Of a stretch of DNA of 64,000 bases, positions 49,489 through 58,155 are shown in pieces. How positions within the stretch are numbered: the first letter of the stretch is position 1; every line of letters begins with the position of its first letter. The stretch is from Cyclobacteriaceae bacterium. GTDB lineage: Bacteria > Bacteroidota > Bacteroidia > Cytophagales > Cyclobacteriaceae. The stretch lies in assembly GCA_028278225.1 (NCBI GenBank), contig JANQEU010000104.1, positions 1 to 64,000 on the forward strand, given 5' to 3'. Made by a program: the position numbers and the translations under genes. The notes under the pieces were generated by a model. That model was not told the origin of the DNA. It ran no database searches and saw nothing but the letters and a program-made list of their open reading frames with translations.

Positions 49489-51267
49489 ATGAAGTTCATA
49501 GTACTCTTTTCGGCATTCCTGCTGGTAACGGCAACGGATGTGATCGCTCAGGATGATTATTCGGAATACTCCCACCTCTGGGAAGACCCCAAAGCAGAAA
49601 AAAAGAGAAAGAAAAAGGAGGAAAAGCTTCGAAAAAAACAGCTGAAGAAAGGTTTGATATCTCCGGATAGCATCAACGCTGTTCAAACCGACACCATACC
49701 TGACACACCGCAAGACAGTATCAGGGACCAACAGACCGAACCACAGGTTCCGGCTGATTCGCTGGAGCAACAGGTGGAGGAACCTGAGAATGTTCTGATG
49801 GAGGAGGTTATCAGCGCAGACAGCATTCCCGACCCCGTTGAAGAAGTGGCGGAACCCCAGCCTGAAGAAGAAACAGTTCCTGAAGAGGTGGAGGAAGATA
49901 TAAAACCGGAAAGAGAACCCATGGAGCCTCTGGAGCCCGATTTCCGTGCAGGTATGGCTGCTGGCGGTGGCAGCAGTTTCAATGGAGGATTCACCTTCAC
50001 GCAGATCGGGGGAGAAAACTACGTCGGGCTCACCCTGCAACCGGAGTTTAAGTTTTGGAAAATCGGGTTAGGATTGAACATTCCCGTTTTGTATGGACTG
50101 GAAAGTCAAAAGGTAAGGACCGAAATATTCGAAGGAGGTGTCGGACCGGCAAGGGTCTTAACCTACATCAGGTATGGCACACAGAAAGTTGATCCCGTAT
50201 ATGTCAAGGTAGGTCAGCTGAACGGAACCATGATCGGATTCGGAGGATTGGTCAATAACTACACAAACAGTACCAGTTTCGAAAAAAGGAAGCTGGGGAT
50301 ACACTATGACATCAACTACAAGGGAATGGGTGGTATCGAAGGCATGTACAGTGATTTTGACCCCGCCTCTACTAACCTCCTGGTGACGCGCCCTTATGTA
50401 CGGCCCGTTTCATTTCTTAACGTTCCCATTGTCAGAACACTGGAACTGGGAGCAACATTTGTCACGGACAAGGATCAAACATCCATCTCCACAAGTGATA
50501 CAACCAGTACATCCTACGCTTACACCGCAAATGGAGTGGGCGCTTTCGGGCTGGACGCCGGCATCAACCTGCTGAACATCCCGTTCATTCAAATTGACGC
50601 TTTTGTCAACTGGGCAAAATTGAAACTGGCCAAGGGCGGACTGGAAGATTCCGTAGCCTCTCTCGCCACACAAGCCGGAGGCGATTTGCTGGCTGATGGT
50701 TATGAAGACGGTAAGGGATTCAGTTATGGTATCAACTTCAGATTCAATTTTGTGGCGGGCGTGGCTATGACCGACATCCGGATTGAGCGGTTAAGCTATT
50801 CGGAGCACTATGTGCCCCAGTTTTTCGATACAAACTACGAACTGAATAAGGACAATAAGATCCTGTCAACCATCTCGGCACCGAGTCAGTCGGGTATTTA
50901 TGGAAGCCTGACCGGCCATATACTGGAACAGGCCCGGCTAGGCGGAAGTCTGATGATCCCGGATGACCTGGGTGATACCATCAACGGAGGAGGATCAACC
51001 GCCCTTATCCGCGTGTTTGCAGATGTAGAGCGACTGGCTGACAAGTTTTCACTTCACGCATCATACTTTAAGGGAGGTTTGGGTGACCTCGGAGATGCTT
51101 TCAAATTCGATGAGAGATCAGTAGCAAAAGCAAGGTTTATCTATCACCTGAATCGATTCCTGGCCGTCGGCACGGATTATTACTATTACTGGGAGATACA
51201 AAGTAACGGGAAATTCAAAGCTACCCAATACGTCTCGCCGTATTTCGGACTGGCAATACAGTTTTAG
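49489..51267 (+). CDS. Outer-membrane protein with acidic/basic linker and C-terminal beta-barrel
   Basis: A 592-residue protein. Signal peptide residues 1-20 (ending AIAQ), a basic segment (AEKKRKKKEEKLRKKQLKK), then a low-complexity Glu/Pro/Ser/Asp linker to about residue 155. From about 160 the sequence is strand-rich and glycine/aromatic-rich (GENYVGLTLQPEFKFWKIGL, GLDAGINLLNIPFIQIDAFV) and ends YFGLAIQF, typical of barrels. The function is unknown. The linker may cross the peptidoglycan or bind partners. Confidence 0.7.
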   Translation: MKFIVLFSAFLLVTATDVIAQDDYSEYSHLWEDPKAEKKRKKKEEKLRKKQLKKGLISPDSINAVQTDTIPDTPQDSIRDQQTEPQVPADSLEQQVEEPENVLMEEVISADSIPDPVEEVAEPQPEEETVPEEVEEDIKPEREPMEPLEPDFRAGMAAGGGSSFNGGFTFTQIGGENYVGLTLQPEFKFWKIGLGLNIPVLYGLESQKVRTEIFEGGVGPARVLTYIRYGTQKVDPVYVKVGQLNGTMIGFGGLVNNYTNSTSFEKRKLGIHYDINYKGMGGIEGMYSDFDPASTNLLVTRPYVRPVSFLNVPIVRTLELGATFVTDKDQTSISTSDTTSTSYAYTANGVGAFGLDAGINLLNIPFIQIDAFVNWAKLKLAKGGLEDSVASLATQAGGDLLADGYEDGKGFSYGINFRFNFVAGVAMTDIRIERLSYSEHYVPQFFDTNYELNKDNKILSTISAPSQSGIYGSLTGHILEQARLGGSLMIPDDLGDTINGGGSTALIRVFADVERLADKFSLHASYFKGGLGDLGDAFKFDERSVAKARFIYHLNRFLAVGTDYYYYWEIQSNGKFKATQYVSPYFGLAIQF

Positions 51268-51334
51268 CGCTTCCGAAGGCTCCGTATCAGGTATAACTTT
51301 AACCTAAGAACTGTTAAAAGTACCAAGGAAAGCG

Positions 51335-51500
51335 TCATTGCGGAATTTTTGAACAAATCGATGAGATGGAATGAGATTCCTGAACTCCGCTACACTTCGT
51401 CAGGCCTTGCCAGCCTGCTGGATGGAATGACGGTTGGTTATAAAACGTCATTCCTGTGAACCTCGGGGGAGGTATTGTGTAAGGGTGATACAGGAATCTC
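51335..51500. repeat. Nested inverted-repeat intergenic element
   Basis: Inside the 305-bp gap 51268-51572: GAGATTCCTG (51373-51382) pairs with CAGGAATCTC (51491-51500), and GGAATGACG (51424-51432) pairs with CGTCATTCC (51446-51454). The unit starts near GCGTCATTGCGG and resembles REP/MITE-like intergenic elements of Bacteroidota. No gene is seen. Confidence 0.55.
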
Positions 51501-51572
51501 AAATACCCCTTTTCTAAAAATAAGGACTATTTTTCCGGCAAGACGATTGTGCATTATTTCCGGGCGTAGGCA

Positions 51573-51986
51573 TCACATTACCACTGGCCAAAAGATAATA
51601 TCCACACGTCGATTTTTCCACCTGCCATACCAGGTGGAGTTATCATAAACCGGATTGAACTGACCGAAATCTTTTTTTGTAATTACATCACGGGGAATAT
51701 TTTTATTTAAGAGCAGTTCTATCACAGACTCACCCCTCATTTCAGACAGCCATTCATTGTAAACTGCTCCTCCGATGTTGTCCGTATGGCTATGTATGGA
51801 AATGGAATAGTTTTCAATTTTCTCGATATTGTTGATGAATTCGTATAGTTCCATTTCCTGAACTTCATCAATGTAGTAGCTCCCTCCGCCAAATTGAATA
51901 CTGAACATCAGAAAGTCTTTTCCTTCCTCCTGTCCGTACAGAACATTAGAGAAGATCAGGAACAGAAATGCCGGCAGCAATTTCAT
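51573..51986 (-). CDS. OmpA-family peptidoglycan-binding domain protein (short)
   Basis: A 137-residue protein with a signal peptide (KLLPAFLFLIFSNVLYGQ). The rest is an OmpA C-terminal-like domain: IENYSISIHSHTDNIGG, LSEMRGESVIELLLNKNIPRD and the ending WKNRRVDIIFW, matching the TDNxG and NRRV motifs that bind diaminopimelate. It has no barrel, so it is a small periplasmic or outer-membrane-anchored linker to the wall. It is a single gene next to the element at 51.4 kb. Confidence 0.8.
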   Translation of the reverse strand: MKLLPAFLFLIFSNVLYGQEEGKDFLMFSIQFGGGSYYIDEVQEMELYEFINNIEKIENYSISIHSHTDNIGGAVYNEWLSEMRGESVIELLLNKNIPRDVITKKDFGQFNPVYDNSTWYGRWKNRRVDIIFWPVVM

Positions 51987-52107
51987 AATTGATTTATACT
52001 GATTTTTATCATTCAGGTTCGGTCCCGGCCTGCAAAAAGCACATTGAATGACTTAAAAGATAAAATATAAATATGATATAAATCAATAAAATACCGCAAT
52101 ACAAACG

Positions 52108-52138
52108 ATTGTATTATCGAAAAATTAAATTATTTTTG
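52108..52138 (+). promoter_or_regulatory. Bacteroidota-type promoter for the 49-residue protein
   Basis: -33 element ATTG (52108-52111), 19-bp spacer, -7 element TATTTTTG (52131-52138). Confidence 0.55.
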
Positions 52139-52183
52139 ATTGGAACACGAGGACGAGGATTACTTTACTTAAACCATTTCTCA

Positions 52184-52333
52184 ATGAATACGGAAGTTAT
52201 AACTCCCCGAAGGGCTGAAGTTGACATGATGTGCGATAGATGTAAGGCGGAAATTTCGGAGGGGCAAGACTTTTACTATGATGATGATACGGAGGAAATT
52301 TATTGTGAAAATTGTATAGAGGAAAAGTTCTGA
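52184..52333 (+). CDS. Small zinc-ribbon-like protein, 49 residues
   Basis: From ATG 52184 the product is 49 residues with two Cys pairs, MMCDRCKAEI and YCENCIEEKF, separated by an acidic stretch (FYYDDDTEEI), as in a zinc ribbon. The longer ORF from TTG/ATG at 52109 overlaps the promoter, so the internal ATG was chosen. It has its own promoter and a perfect hairpin downstream, i.e. a monocistronic unit. Possible roles are binding RNA polymerase or other proteins; none can be shown. Confidence 0.55.
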   Translation: MNTEVITPRRAEVDMMCDRCKAEISEGQDFYYDDDTEEIYCENCIEEKF

Positions 52334-52395
52334 CAGCCTGACACGCCATTTTATTCAGATTCAAAGTTAGCACACGAGCTCAATGTTAACCCAAG

Positions 52396-52417
52396 AAGGA
52401 GACCAAAAGGTCTCCTT
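52396..52417 (+). terminator. Terminator hairpin after the 49-residue protein
   Basis: AAGGAGACC (52396-52404) pairs exactly with GGTCTCCTT (52409-52417) across an AAAA loop, followed by TCTACTTTTA. Confidence 0.7.
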
Positions 52418-52498
52418 TCTACTTTTACCAGTTATATAAATCCCTCATCTTCTTACCGATAATTGGATTAGGTTCGCCTCCAAAACCTCTTAGACCCC

Positions 52499-55400
52499 AT
52501 GAAAAAACAATTACTCATTTTGTTGACATTCATTCCCACCCTGTTGCTCGCCCAAAAACTGGACATGGACCTTTTTGAAAACATGAAACCAAGAAGCATC
52601 GGCCCCGGTGGAATGGCAGGCCGTGTCACGGCAATTGACGTAGTGAATGAAACCCCATCAATAATATATGTGGGCACAGCATCGGGGGGATTGTGGAAAT
52701 CGGAATCCGGCGGAATTAAATGGGAACCGATCTTTGATGATCAGACAACTGCATCAATAGGGGCTGTTGCCATCCAGCAGTCCAACCCTTCCGTGATCTG
52801 GGTCGGAACCGGCGAAGGAAACCCAAGGAATTCCCTTAACGGAGGGGATGGCATTTACAAAAGCCTTGACGGCGGCAAGAACTGGATCAAAGTGGGACTG
52901 GAAAAAACACGGCATATTCACAGGATCATTATTCATCCGGATGATCCGGATGTTGTGTATGCCGGTGCGATTGGTTCTCCATGGGGCTCTCACCCTGAAA
53001 GGGGCGTTTTCAAAACCACAGATGGAGGAAAGACCTGGAGAAAAGTCTTATTTTCCAATGATGATACCGGCGTGGCGGATCTGGTCATGGATCCTGCAAA
53101 CCCCAATAAACTGATGGCCGCAATGTGGGAGCACCATCGTGATCCCTGGTTCTTTAGATCAGGAGGTCCCGGATCAGGATTGTACATATCCCATGACGGC
53201 GGAGAGACCTGGGAAAAGCGCACTGATGAGGACGGACTCCCCAAGGGGGAACTGGGCAGGATAGGGTTAGCCATTGCACCCAGCAAGCCTAACAGGATAT
53301 ACGCATTGATCGAAGCTAAAAAGAATGCCCTCTACAGGTCGGATGACGAGGGATTCAAGTGGAAAAAGATCAATGATAAAAACGATATCGGAAACAGACC
53401 TTTTTACTATAGTGATATCTACGTTGATCCCAAAAATGAGAACAGGGTCTATAGCGTATTTACATATGTCAACGTAAGCGAAGATGGTGGCAAGAACTTT
53501 ACGCAACTGATGCCTGCGTATGGCACTACGAGAGGCGTCCACCCCGACCATCATGCCTGGTGGATACACCCGGATGATCCAGATTTCATGATGGACGGAA
53601 ATGACGGTGGGTTTAATATCACCAGGGATGGAGGCAAATCCTGGAGATTTGTTCAGACCATTCCTGTCGCGCAGTTTTACCATATAGCAGTGGACAACGA
53701 CCAGCCCTACAATGTATATGGTGGAATGCAGGATAATGGATCCTGGGCTGGTCCCGCGTATGTGTGGAAGGTTCAGGGCATAAGGAACAGCTACTGGCAG
53801 GAGATTTCATTTGGTGATGGTTTTGACGTGCTCCCCGACCCCACCAATTCGCGGTTTGGGATATCCGCTTCACAACAGGGATTTGCGGGCATTTACGACA
53901 GGCAGACCGGATATTTTGAAAGGATCAGGCCTACTTATCCCGATGGGGATACGGAGCTTAGATTCAACTGGAATGCAGGGATGAGTCGTGACCCATTCGA
54001 TCCTAATACAATTTATTTCGGAAGCCAGTTTTTGCATAAAAGTACGGACGGAGGTCAGACATGGTCAATCCTATCGCCCGATCTGACAACCAATGATCCC
54101 GAGAAACAAAAACAGGGAGACAGCGGAGGGCTGACCATGGATGCAACAGGAGCTGAAAACTATACTACCATTCTGGTAATCGAGCCCTCACCCACCGAGA
54201 AGGATGTTATTTGGGTCGGAACAGATGACGGGAATGTACAGATCACAAGAAATGGCGGTCAGTCCTGGACAAACGTTGCCGGCAACATAAAGGAGTTGGC
54301 CGGCGGCTCCTGGATCACACAGATCAAAGCTTCAAATAAAAACAATGGGGAGGCACTATTGGTAGCGAACGATTACAGAAGGTTCAATTATGAGCCATAT
54401 GCCTTCAGGACCAAAGACTATGGCCAGACATGGCAGAGAATTGTAGATCAAAATGATGTCATCAGTTACACACTGGCAATTGTAGAAGATCCCATTGAAG
54501 CCCGATTATTGTTCCTGGGAACCGATGATGGTCTTTATGTGAGTATTGATGCCGGATCAAACTGGACTAAATGGACCCAGGGCTTTCCCAGCACCAACGC
54601 CATGGACCTTGTTATCCATCCGAGGGATCATGATCTGGTAATCGGAACATTCGGAAGAGCAGCTTATGTGCTTGATGACATCAGACCATTGAGAGAACTG
54701 GCCGCAAAAGGGATCGCGGAACTGAATAGAACGGTTAATGTTTATTCGCCCCCCATCGCATACAATGTGGTAAGACAACAGCCTACCGGTTCGAGGTTTG
54801 GAGGTGACGCCATGTTTAATGGTGAAAACAGGACGACCAACGCCCTGATCACTTACAGCATAAACCGACCTGAAAAAGAAGAAAAGGAAGAACCCGAAAA
54901 GGGAAAAAAGAAAAAAGGTAAGGGTGAGCCCGGGACAGATGAAGAGAAAGAGGATGAACCTGAAATAAAATATGATTCGGTAACTTTTGAAGTATTCAAT
55001 GCTGACAATGAGGTCATCAGGACCATCAGGCGCAAGGCGCCCAAGGAGAACGGCTTCCATCGATTTACCTGGGGAATGGAAGAAAAAGGAGTCAAACGGA
55101 TGCGCCGGTCTGATGAAAACAGAAATAACAGCAGTGAGCCCGGTGGTGTATCCGTTTTGCCGGGAACCTACAAAATCAGGTTCACCTTTGGAGACCAGAT
55201 GGATTCGACAAATATTGAGGTGAGGTATGATCCCAGGCTCGACTTAAGCGATGCCGATATAAAAGCCAAATATGATGCGCTGAAAGGTCTCCAGTCATCA
55301 ATTGAGAAAGGGGTGATGGCCGTCGACAGACTCAAGGAAAGCCTCGAGCTCACCGGCAAGTTTGAAAAACAGATGAAGAAAAAGGACAAGGAAGGGTTTA

Positions 55401-55729
55401 AGGAACAATTGGAAACCGTTAAAAATACCAGGGATACCCTGAACAGCATACTGGACATATTTTTCGGCAAAGAAGATGAGCGACAGGGTATCACCCGGAA
55501 TCAGCCAAAGACATTGATCTCTGCCTATTTCACTGCTTATTCCTATACTGCCAACGGACTTCACGCACCCGGCGAAACGGAAAGGAAGCTGATCAATAAG
55601 TTTGAAGAAGAACTGTCAGAGGCATTGGAAGTCGTAAACGGCTATTATGATGCGGAGTGGCCAAAATTCCGTGAAGCGATGGAAGCGCTGGACCTTAGCC
55701 CGTTCAGAGATTATGAGAAAATAGAATAG
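52499..55729 (+). CDS. Secreted BNR/sortilin-like beta-propeller protein
   Basis: A 1076-residue protein with a signal peptide (MKKQLLILLTFIPTLLLAQ). Residues about 25-720 contain many BNR/Asp-box repeats (KSLDGGKNWIKVG, KTTDGGKTWRKV, ISHDGGETWEKR, KSTDGGQTWSIL, RNGGQSWTNV), as in VPS10/glycosidase-like propellers. After a Lys/Glu-rich linker (about 780-820) comes a region with IRTIRRKAPKENGFHRFTW and GTYKIRFTFGDQ (beta-sandwich-like) and a C-terminal helical part. Such proteins are exported and often called glycosyl hydrolases, but no catalytic set is seen. Single gene, followed by a 16-bp hairpin. Confidence 0.85.
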   Translation: MKKQLLILLTFIPTLLLAQKLDMDLFENMKPRSIGPGGMAGRVTAIDVVNETPSIIYVGTASGGLWKSESGGIKWEPIFDDQTTASIGAVAIQQSNPSVIWVGTGEGNPRNSLNGGDGIYKSLDGGKNWIKVGLEKTRHIHRIIIHPDDPDVVYAGAIGSPWGSHPERGVFKTTDGGKTWRKVLFSNDDTGVADLVMDPANPNKLMAAMWEHHRDPWFFRSGGPGSGLYISHDGGETWEKRTDEDGLPKGELGRIGLAIAPSKPNRIYALIEAKKNALYRSDDEGFKWKKINDKNDIGNRPFYYSDIYVDPKNENRVYSVFTYVNVSEDGGKNFTQLMPAYGTTRGVHPDHHAWWIHPDDPDFMMDGNDGGFNITRDGGKSWRFVQTIPVAQFYHIAVDNDQPYNVYGGMQDNGSWAGPAYVWKVQGIRNSYWQEISFGDGFDVLPDPTNSRFGISASQQGFAGIYDRQTGYFERIRPTYPDGDTELRFNWNAGMSRDPFDPNTIYFGSQFLHKSTDGGQTWSILSPDLTTNDPEKQKQGDSGGLTMDATGAENYTTILVIEPSPTEKDVIWVGTDDGNVQITRNGGQSWTNVAGNIKELAGGSWITQIKASNKNNGEALLVANDYRRFNYEPYAFRTKDYGQTWQRIVDQNDVISYTLAIVEDPIEARLLFLGTDDGLYVSIDAGSNWTKWTQGFPSTNAMDLVIHPRDHDLVIGTFGRAAYVLDDIRPLRELAAKGIAELNRTVNVYSPPIAYNVVRQQPTGSRFGGDAMFNGENRTTNALITYSINRPEKEEKEEPEKGKKKKGKGEPGTDEEKEDEPEIKYDSVTFEVFNADNEVIRTIRRKAPKENGFHRFTWGMEEKGVKRMRRSDENRNNSSEPGGVSVLPGTYKIRFTFGDQMDSTNIEVRYDPRLDLSDADIKAKYDALKGLQSSIEKGVMAVDRLKESLELTGKFEKQMKKKDKEGFKEQLETVKNTRDTLNSILDIFFGKEDERQGITRNQPKTLISAYFTAYSYTANGLHAPGETERKLINKFEEELSEALEVVNGYYDAEWPKFREAMEALDLSPFRDYEKIE

Positions 55730-55736
55730 CAAAATG

Positions 55737-55771
55737 AATTGGAGCGATGGGTTCCACCCATCGCTCCAATT
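55737..55771 (+). terminator. Long hairpin after the BNR gene
   Basis: AATTGGAGCGATGGGT (55737-55752) pairs perfectly with its reverse complement at 55756-55771 across a 3-nt loop. There is no T-run, so it may be a protection or processing hairpin rather than a classic terminator. Confidence 0.5.
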
Positions 55772-55908
55772 CCACTCCCCCACTCCAATCTCTCACTATC
55801 ATTTCCGATCACGATGGACGCGTTTCAAAAAATCAATTATAAATTGATAATTCTCAGAACCACGGTAACCGTCCACTTGTTATCTTTACGTCCTTAAAAA
55901 AAATTCCT

Positions 55909-56736
55909 ATGGATAATCGAAAATACTTACCCATCATTGTTGTGGTTGCCATTGCGATCATCATAATATTCTCACTGTCAAATAGCATCTTCTTCAAACT
56001 CCAGGCAACAGAAAGGGGCGTCATGTTCCGTCAGTTTGCGAGCATACCACTGGATAAGGACAACATCATAGGGCCAGGATTTCACATAAAAGCGCCCTGG
56101 AATGATGTTTTCGTTTACGATGTTTCGGAAAATCAGATCGAAGAAACCATGGATGTACTGGACAGAAGTGGACTGAATATCAATGTCGACGTCACGGTCC
56201 GGTTCCATCCGATGTATGACAGTGTTGGAGAAATACACGAAACATTCCAACGGGATTATATCCGCCGGCTGGTAATCCCGGAAGTAAGATCAACTGTCCG
56301 GCAAGTGATGGGGCGATATACAGCTGAAGAAATTTATTCCACAAAAAGACCTGAAGTAGAAGGAGCTATTAAAACCGAAGCTGAAGAGATACTCGGCGCG
56401 CCGGGCAACAGCATCGTAATGAGAGCCCTGCTTATACGGTCCATTACCCTTCCGGAACAGATCAGACTGGCCATCGAAAACAAGCTCAAGCAGGAACAGG
56501 AAGCACTGGCTTATGAATTCAGGTTAGAACGTGAAAAGAGTGAGGCGGAACGTAAAAGGATCGCCGCCGAGGGAGAAGCGGCAGCCAACAGAATTATTAA
56601 CAATAGTCTTACGGATGCATTACTTAAAATGAGAGGAATTGAAGCCACACGGGATCTTGCAAATTCGCCAAATACGAAGATCATCGTCGTCGGAAGCGGC
56701 GAAAGTGGATTACCTCTGATTTTAGGAGGAAACTAG
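55909..56736 (+). CDS. SPFH/Band 7 (prohibitin-like) membrane protein
   Basis: A 275-residue protein with an N-terminal membrane helix (IIVVVAIAIIIIFSLSNSIF) and a Band 7/SPFH domain (residues about 30-185: GVMFRQFASIPLDKDNIIGPGFH, NINVDVTVRFHPMYDSVG, IPEVRSTVRQVMGRYTAEEI). A charged coiled-coil follows (LKQEQEALAYEFRLEREKSE, about 195-240). Prohibitins form rings in the membrane and are linked to protease control. It is 44 bp upstream of gltA; co-transcription is possible. Confidence 0.9.
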   Translation: MDNRKYLPIIVVVAIAIIIIFSLSNSIFFKLQATERGVMFRQFASIPLDKDNIIGPGFHIKAPWNDVFVYDVSENQIEETMDVLDRSGLNINVDVTVRFHPMYDSVGEIHETFQRDYIRRLVIPEVRSTVRQVMGRYTAEEIYSTKRPEVEGAIKTEAEEILGAPGNSIVMRALLIRSITLPEQIRLAIENKLKQEQEALAYEFRLEREKSEAERKRIAAEGEAAANRIINNSLTDALLKMRGIEATRDLANSPNTKIIVVGSGESGLPLILGGN

Positions 56737-56780
56737 AGGAAAATTTAGTATATTAAAATACCAACATTTTAAAAAGAGAC

Positions 56781-58067
56781 ATGTCCAATATAGCGGAAAT
56801 AAATATTAATGGTAATACATATTCCTTACCCATAATTGAGGGATCGGAAAAAGAAACAGCTATCGATATCAGTAAACTTCGGGGACAGTCCGGCGCGATC
56901 ACCATAGATCCCGGTTTTAAAAACACGGGATCCACCAAAAGCGCGATCACGTTTCTGGATGGTGAAAGAGGAATATTGAGGTATCGAGGTTATCCTATCG
57001 AGCAATTAGCAAACAAATCCAGCTTCCTTGAAGTCGCTTATTTACTTATTACAGGAGAACTGCCTTCGGCTGAGGAATTGACGGAATTCCAAAAAAAGGT
57101 AAGCAGACACACACTGGTACATGAAGATTTCAAAAAGATCCTGGATGGATTTCCGTCCACTTCCCATCCTATGGGAGTATTATCTTCGCTCGTCACCGCT
57201 TTGACCGCTTTTTACCCTCACAGCACTGATCCCGCCAGATCGTGGGCCCAGGTAAACCTCAGCATCGTCCGCATCATCGCCAAAATGCCAACTTTTGCCG
57301 CTTGGGCATACAAGAATAAGGTGGGTCAGCCTATTATGTACCCAAGGAATGACCTGGACTATTGCAGCAACTTTCTGTATATGATGTTTGGACTGCCATC
57401 GACTGAGTATCATGCCGACCCTGTCATCGCCGATGCGATTGATAAGCTGCTGATTCTTCATGCTGACCATGAGCAGAATTGCTCGGCATCTACGGTGAGA
57501 ATCGTGGGTTCATCTCAGGCCTCTCTGTACGCTTCACTTTCGGCAGGCATCAACGCGCTTTGGGGTCCTCTTCACGGAGGAGCAAATCAGGCCGTGATTG
57601 AAATGCTCGAGGGTATCCGTGCAGACGGAGGAAATGTTCAAAAATGGATGAATAAGGCCAAGGACAAGAATGATCCGTTCCGATTGATGGGATTTGGACA
57701 CAGGGTTTATAAAAATTTTGATCCGCGGGCCAAGATCATAAAGAGGGCTGCCGATGACGTGCTGGGAGCACTGGGTGTAGTCGACCCCGTCCTGGATATT
57801 GCCAAGGGACTGGAAGAAGTCGCGCTTCAGGATGATTACTTCATTGAGCGCAAACTCTATCCAAATGTTGATTTCTATTCCGGCATCATATACCGGGCGC
57901 TTGGGATCCCAACTGAAATGTTTACCGTAATGTTTGCTTTAGGCCGGTTGCCGGGCTGGATCGCCCAGTGGAAGGAAATGCGGGAAAACAAGGAACCGAT
58001 CGGAAGACCAAGACAGGTGTACATCGGGGCTACGGAACGTGAATACGTTTCCATTGACAAAAGGTAG
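56781..58067 (+). CDS. gltA: Citrate synthase
   Basis: A 428-residue type II citrate synthase, condensing acetyl-CoA and oxaloacetate. Motifs: RGYPIEQLANKSSFLEVAYL, LHADHEQNCSASTVR, GPLHGGANQAVIEML with the catalytic His, GFGHRVYKNFDPRAKI with the second His, and Asp in VDFYSGIIYRALGIP. An N-terminal extension of about 40 residues (SNIAEININGNTYSLP) matches the type II hexameric enzyme. The frdABCD operon elsewhere in the window covers another step of the same cycle. Confidence 0.95.
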   Translation: MSNIAEININGNTYSLPIIEGSEKETAIDISKLRGQSGAITIDPGFKNTGSTKSAITFLDGERGILRYRGYPIEQLANKSSFLEVAYLLITGELPSAEELTEFQKKVSRHTLVHEDFKKILDGFPSTSHPMGVLSSLVTALTAFYPHSTDPARSWAQVNLSIVRIIAKMPTFAAWAYKNKVGQPIMYPRNDLDYCSNFLYMMFGLPSTEYHADPVIADAIDKLLILHADHEQNCSASTVRIVGSSQASLYASLSAGINALWGPLHGGANQAVIEMLEGIRADGGNVQKWMNKAKDKNDPFRLMGFGHRVYKNFDPRAKIIKRAADDVLGALGVVDPVLDIAKGLEEVALQDDYFIERKLYPNVDFYSGIIYRALGIPTEMFTVMFALGRLPGWIAQWKEMRENKEPIGRPRQVYIGATEREYVSIDKR

Positions 58068-58155
58068 CGGAGGGCCTCAGCCCAAAACGCATAAGCTTTT
58101 CAGGTCAGGAAAGAAAATCAACTCCCATTGAGGGCCTGCATCGGCCTGGAAGTGT

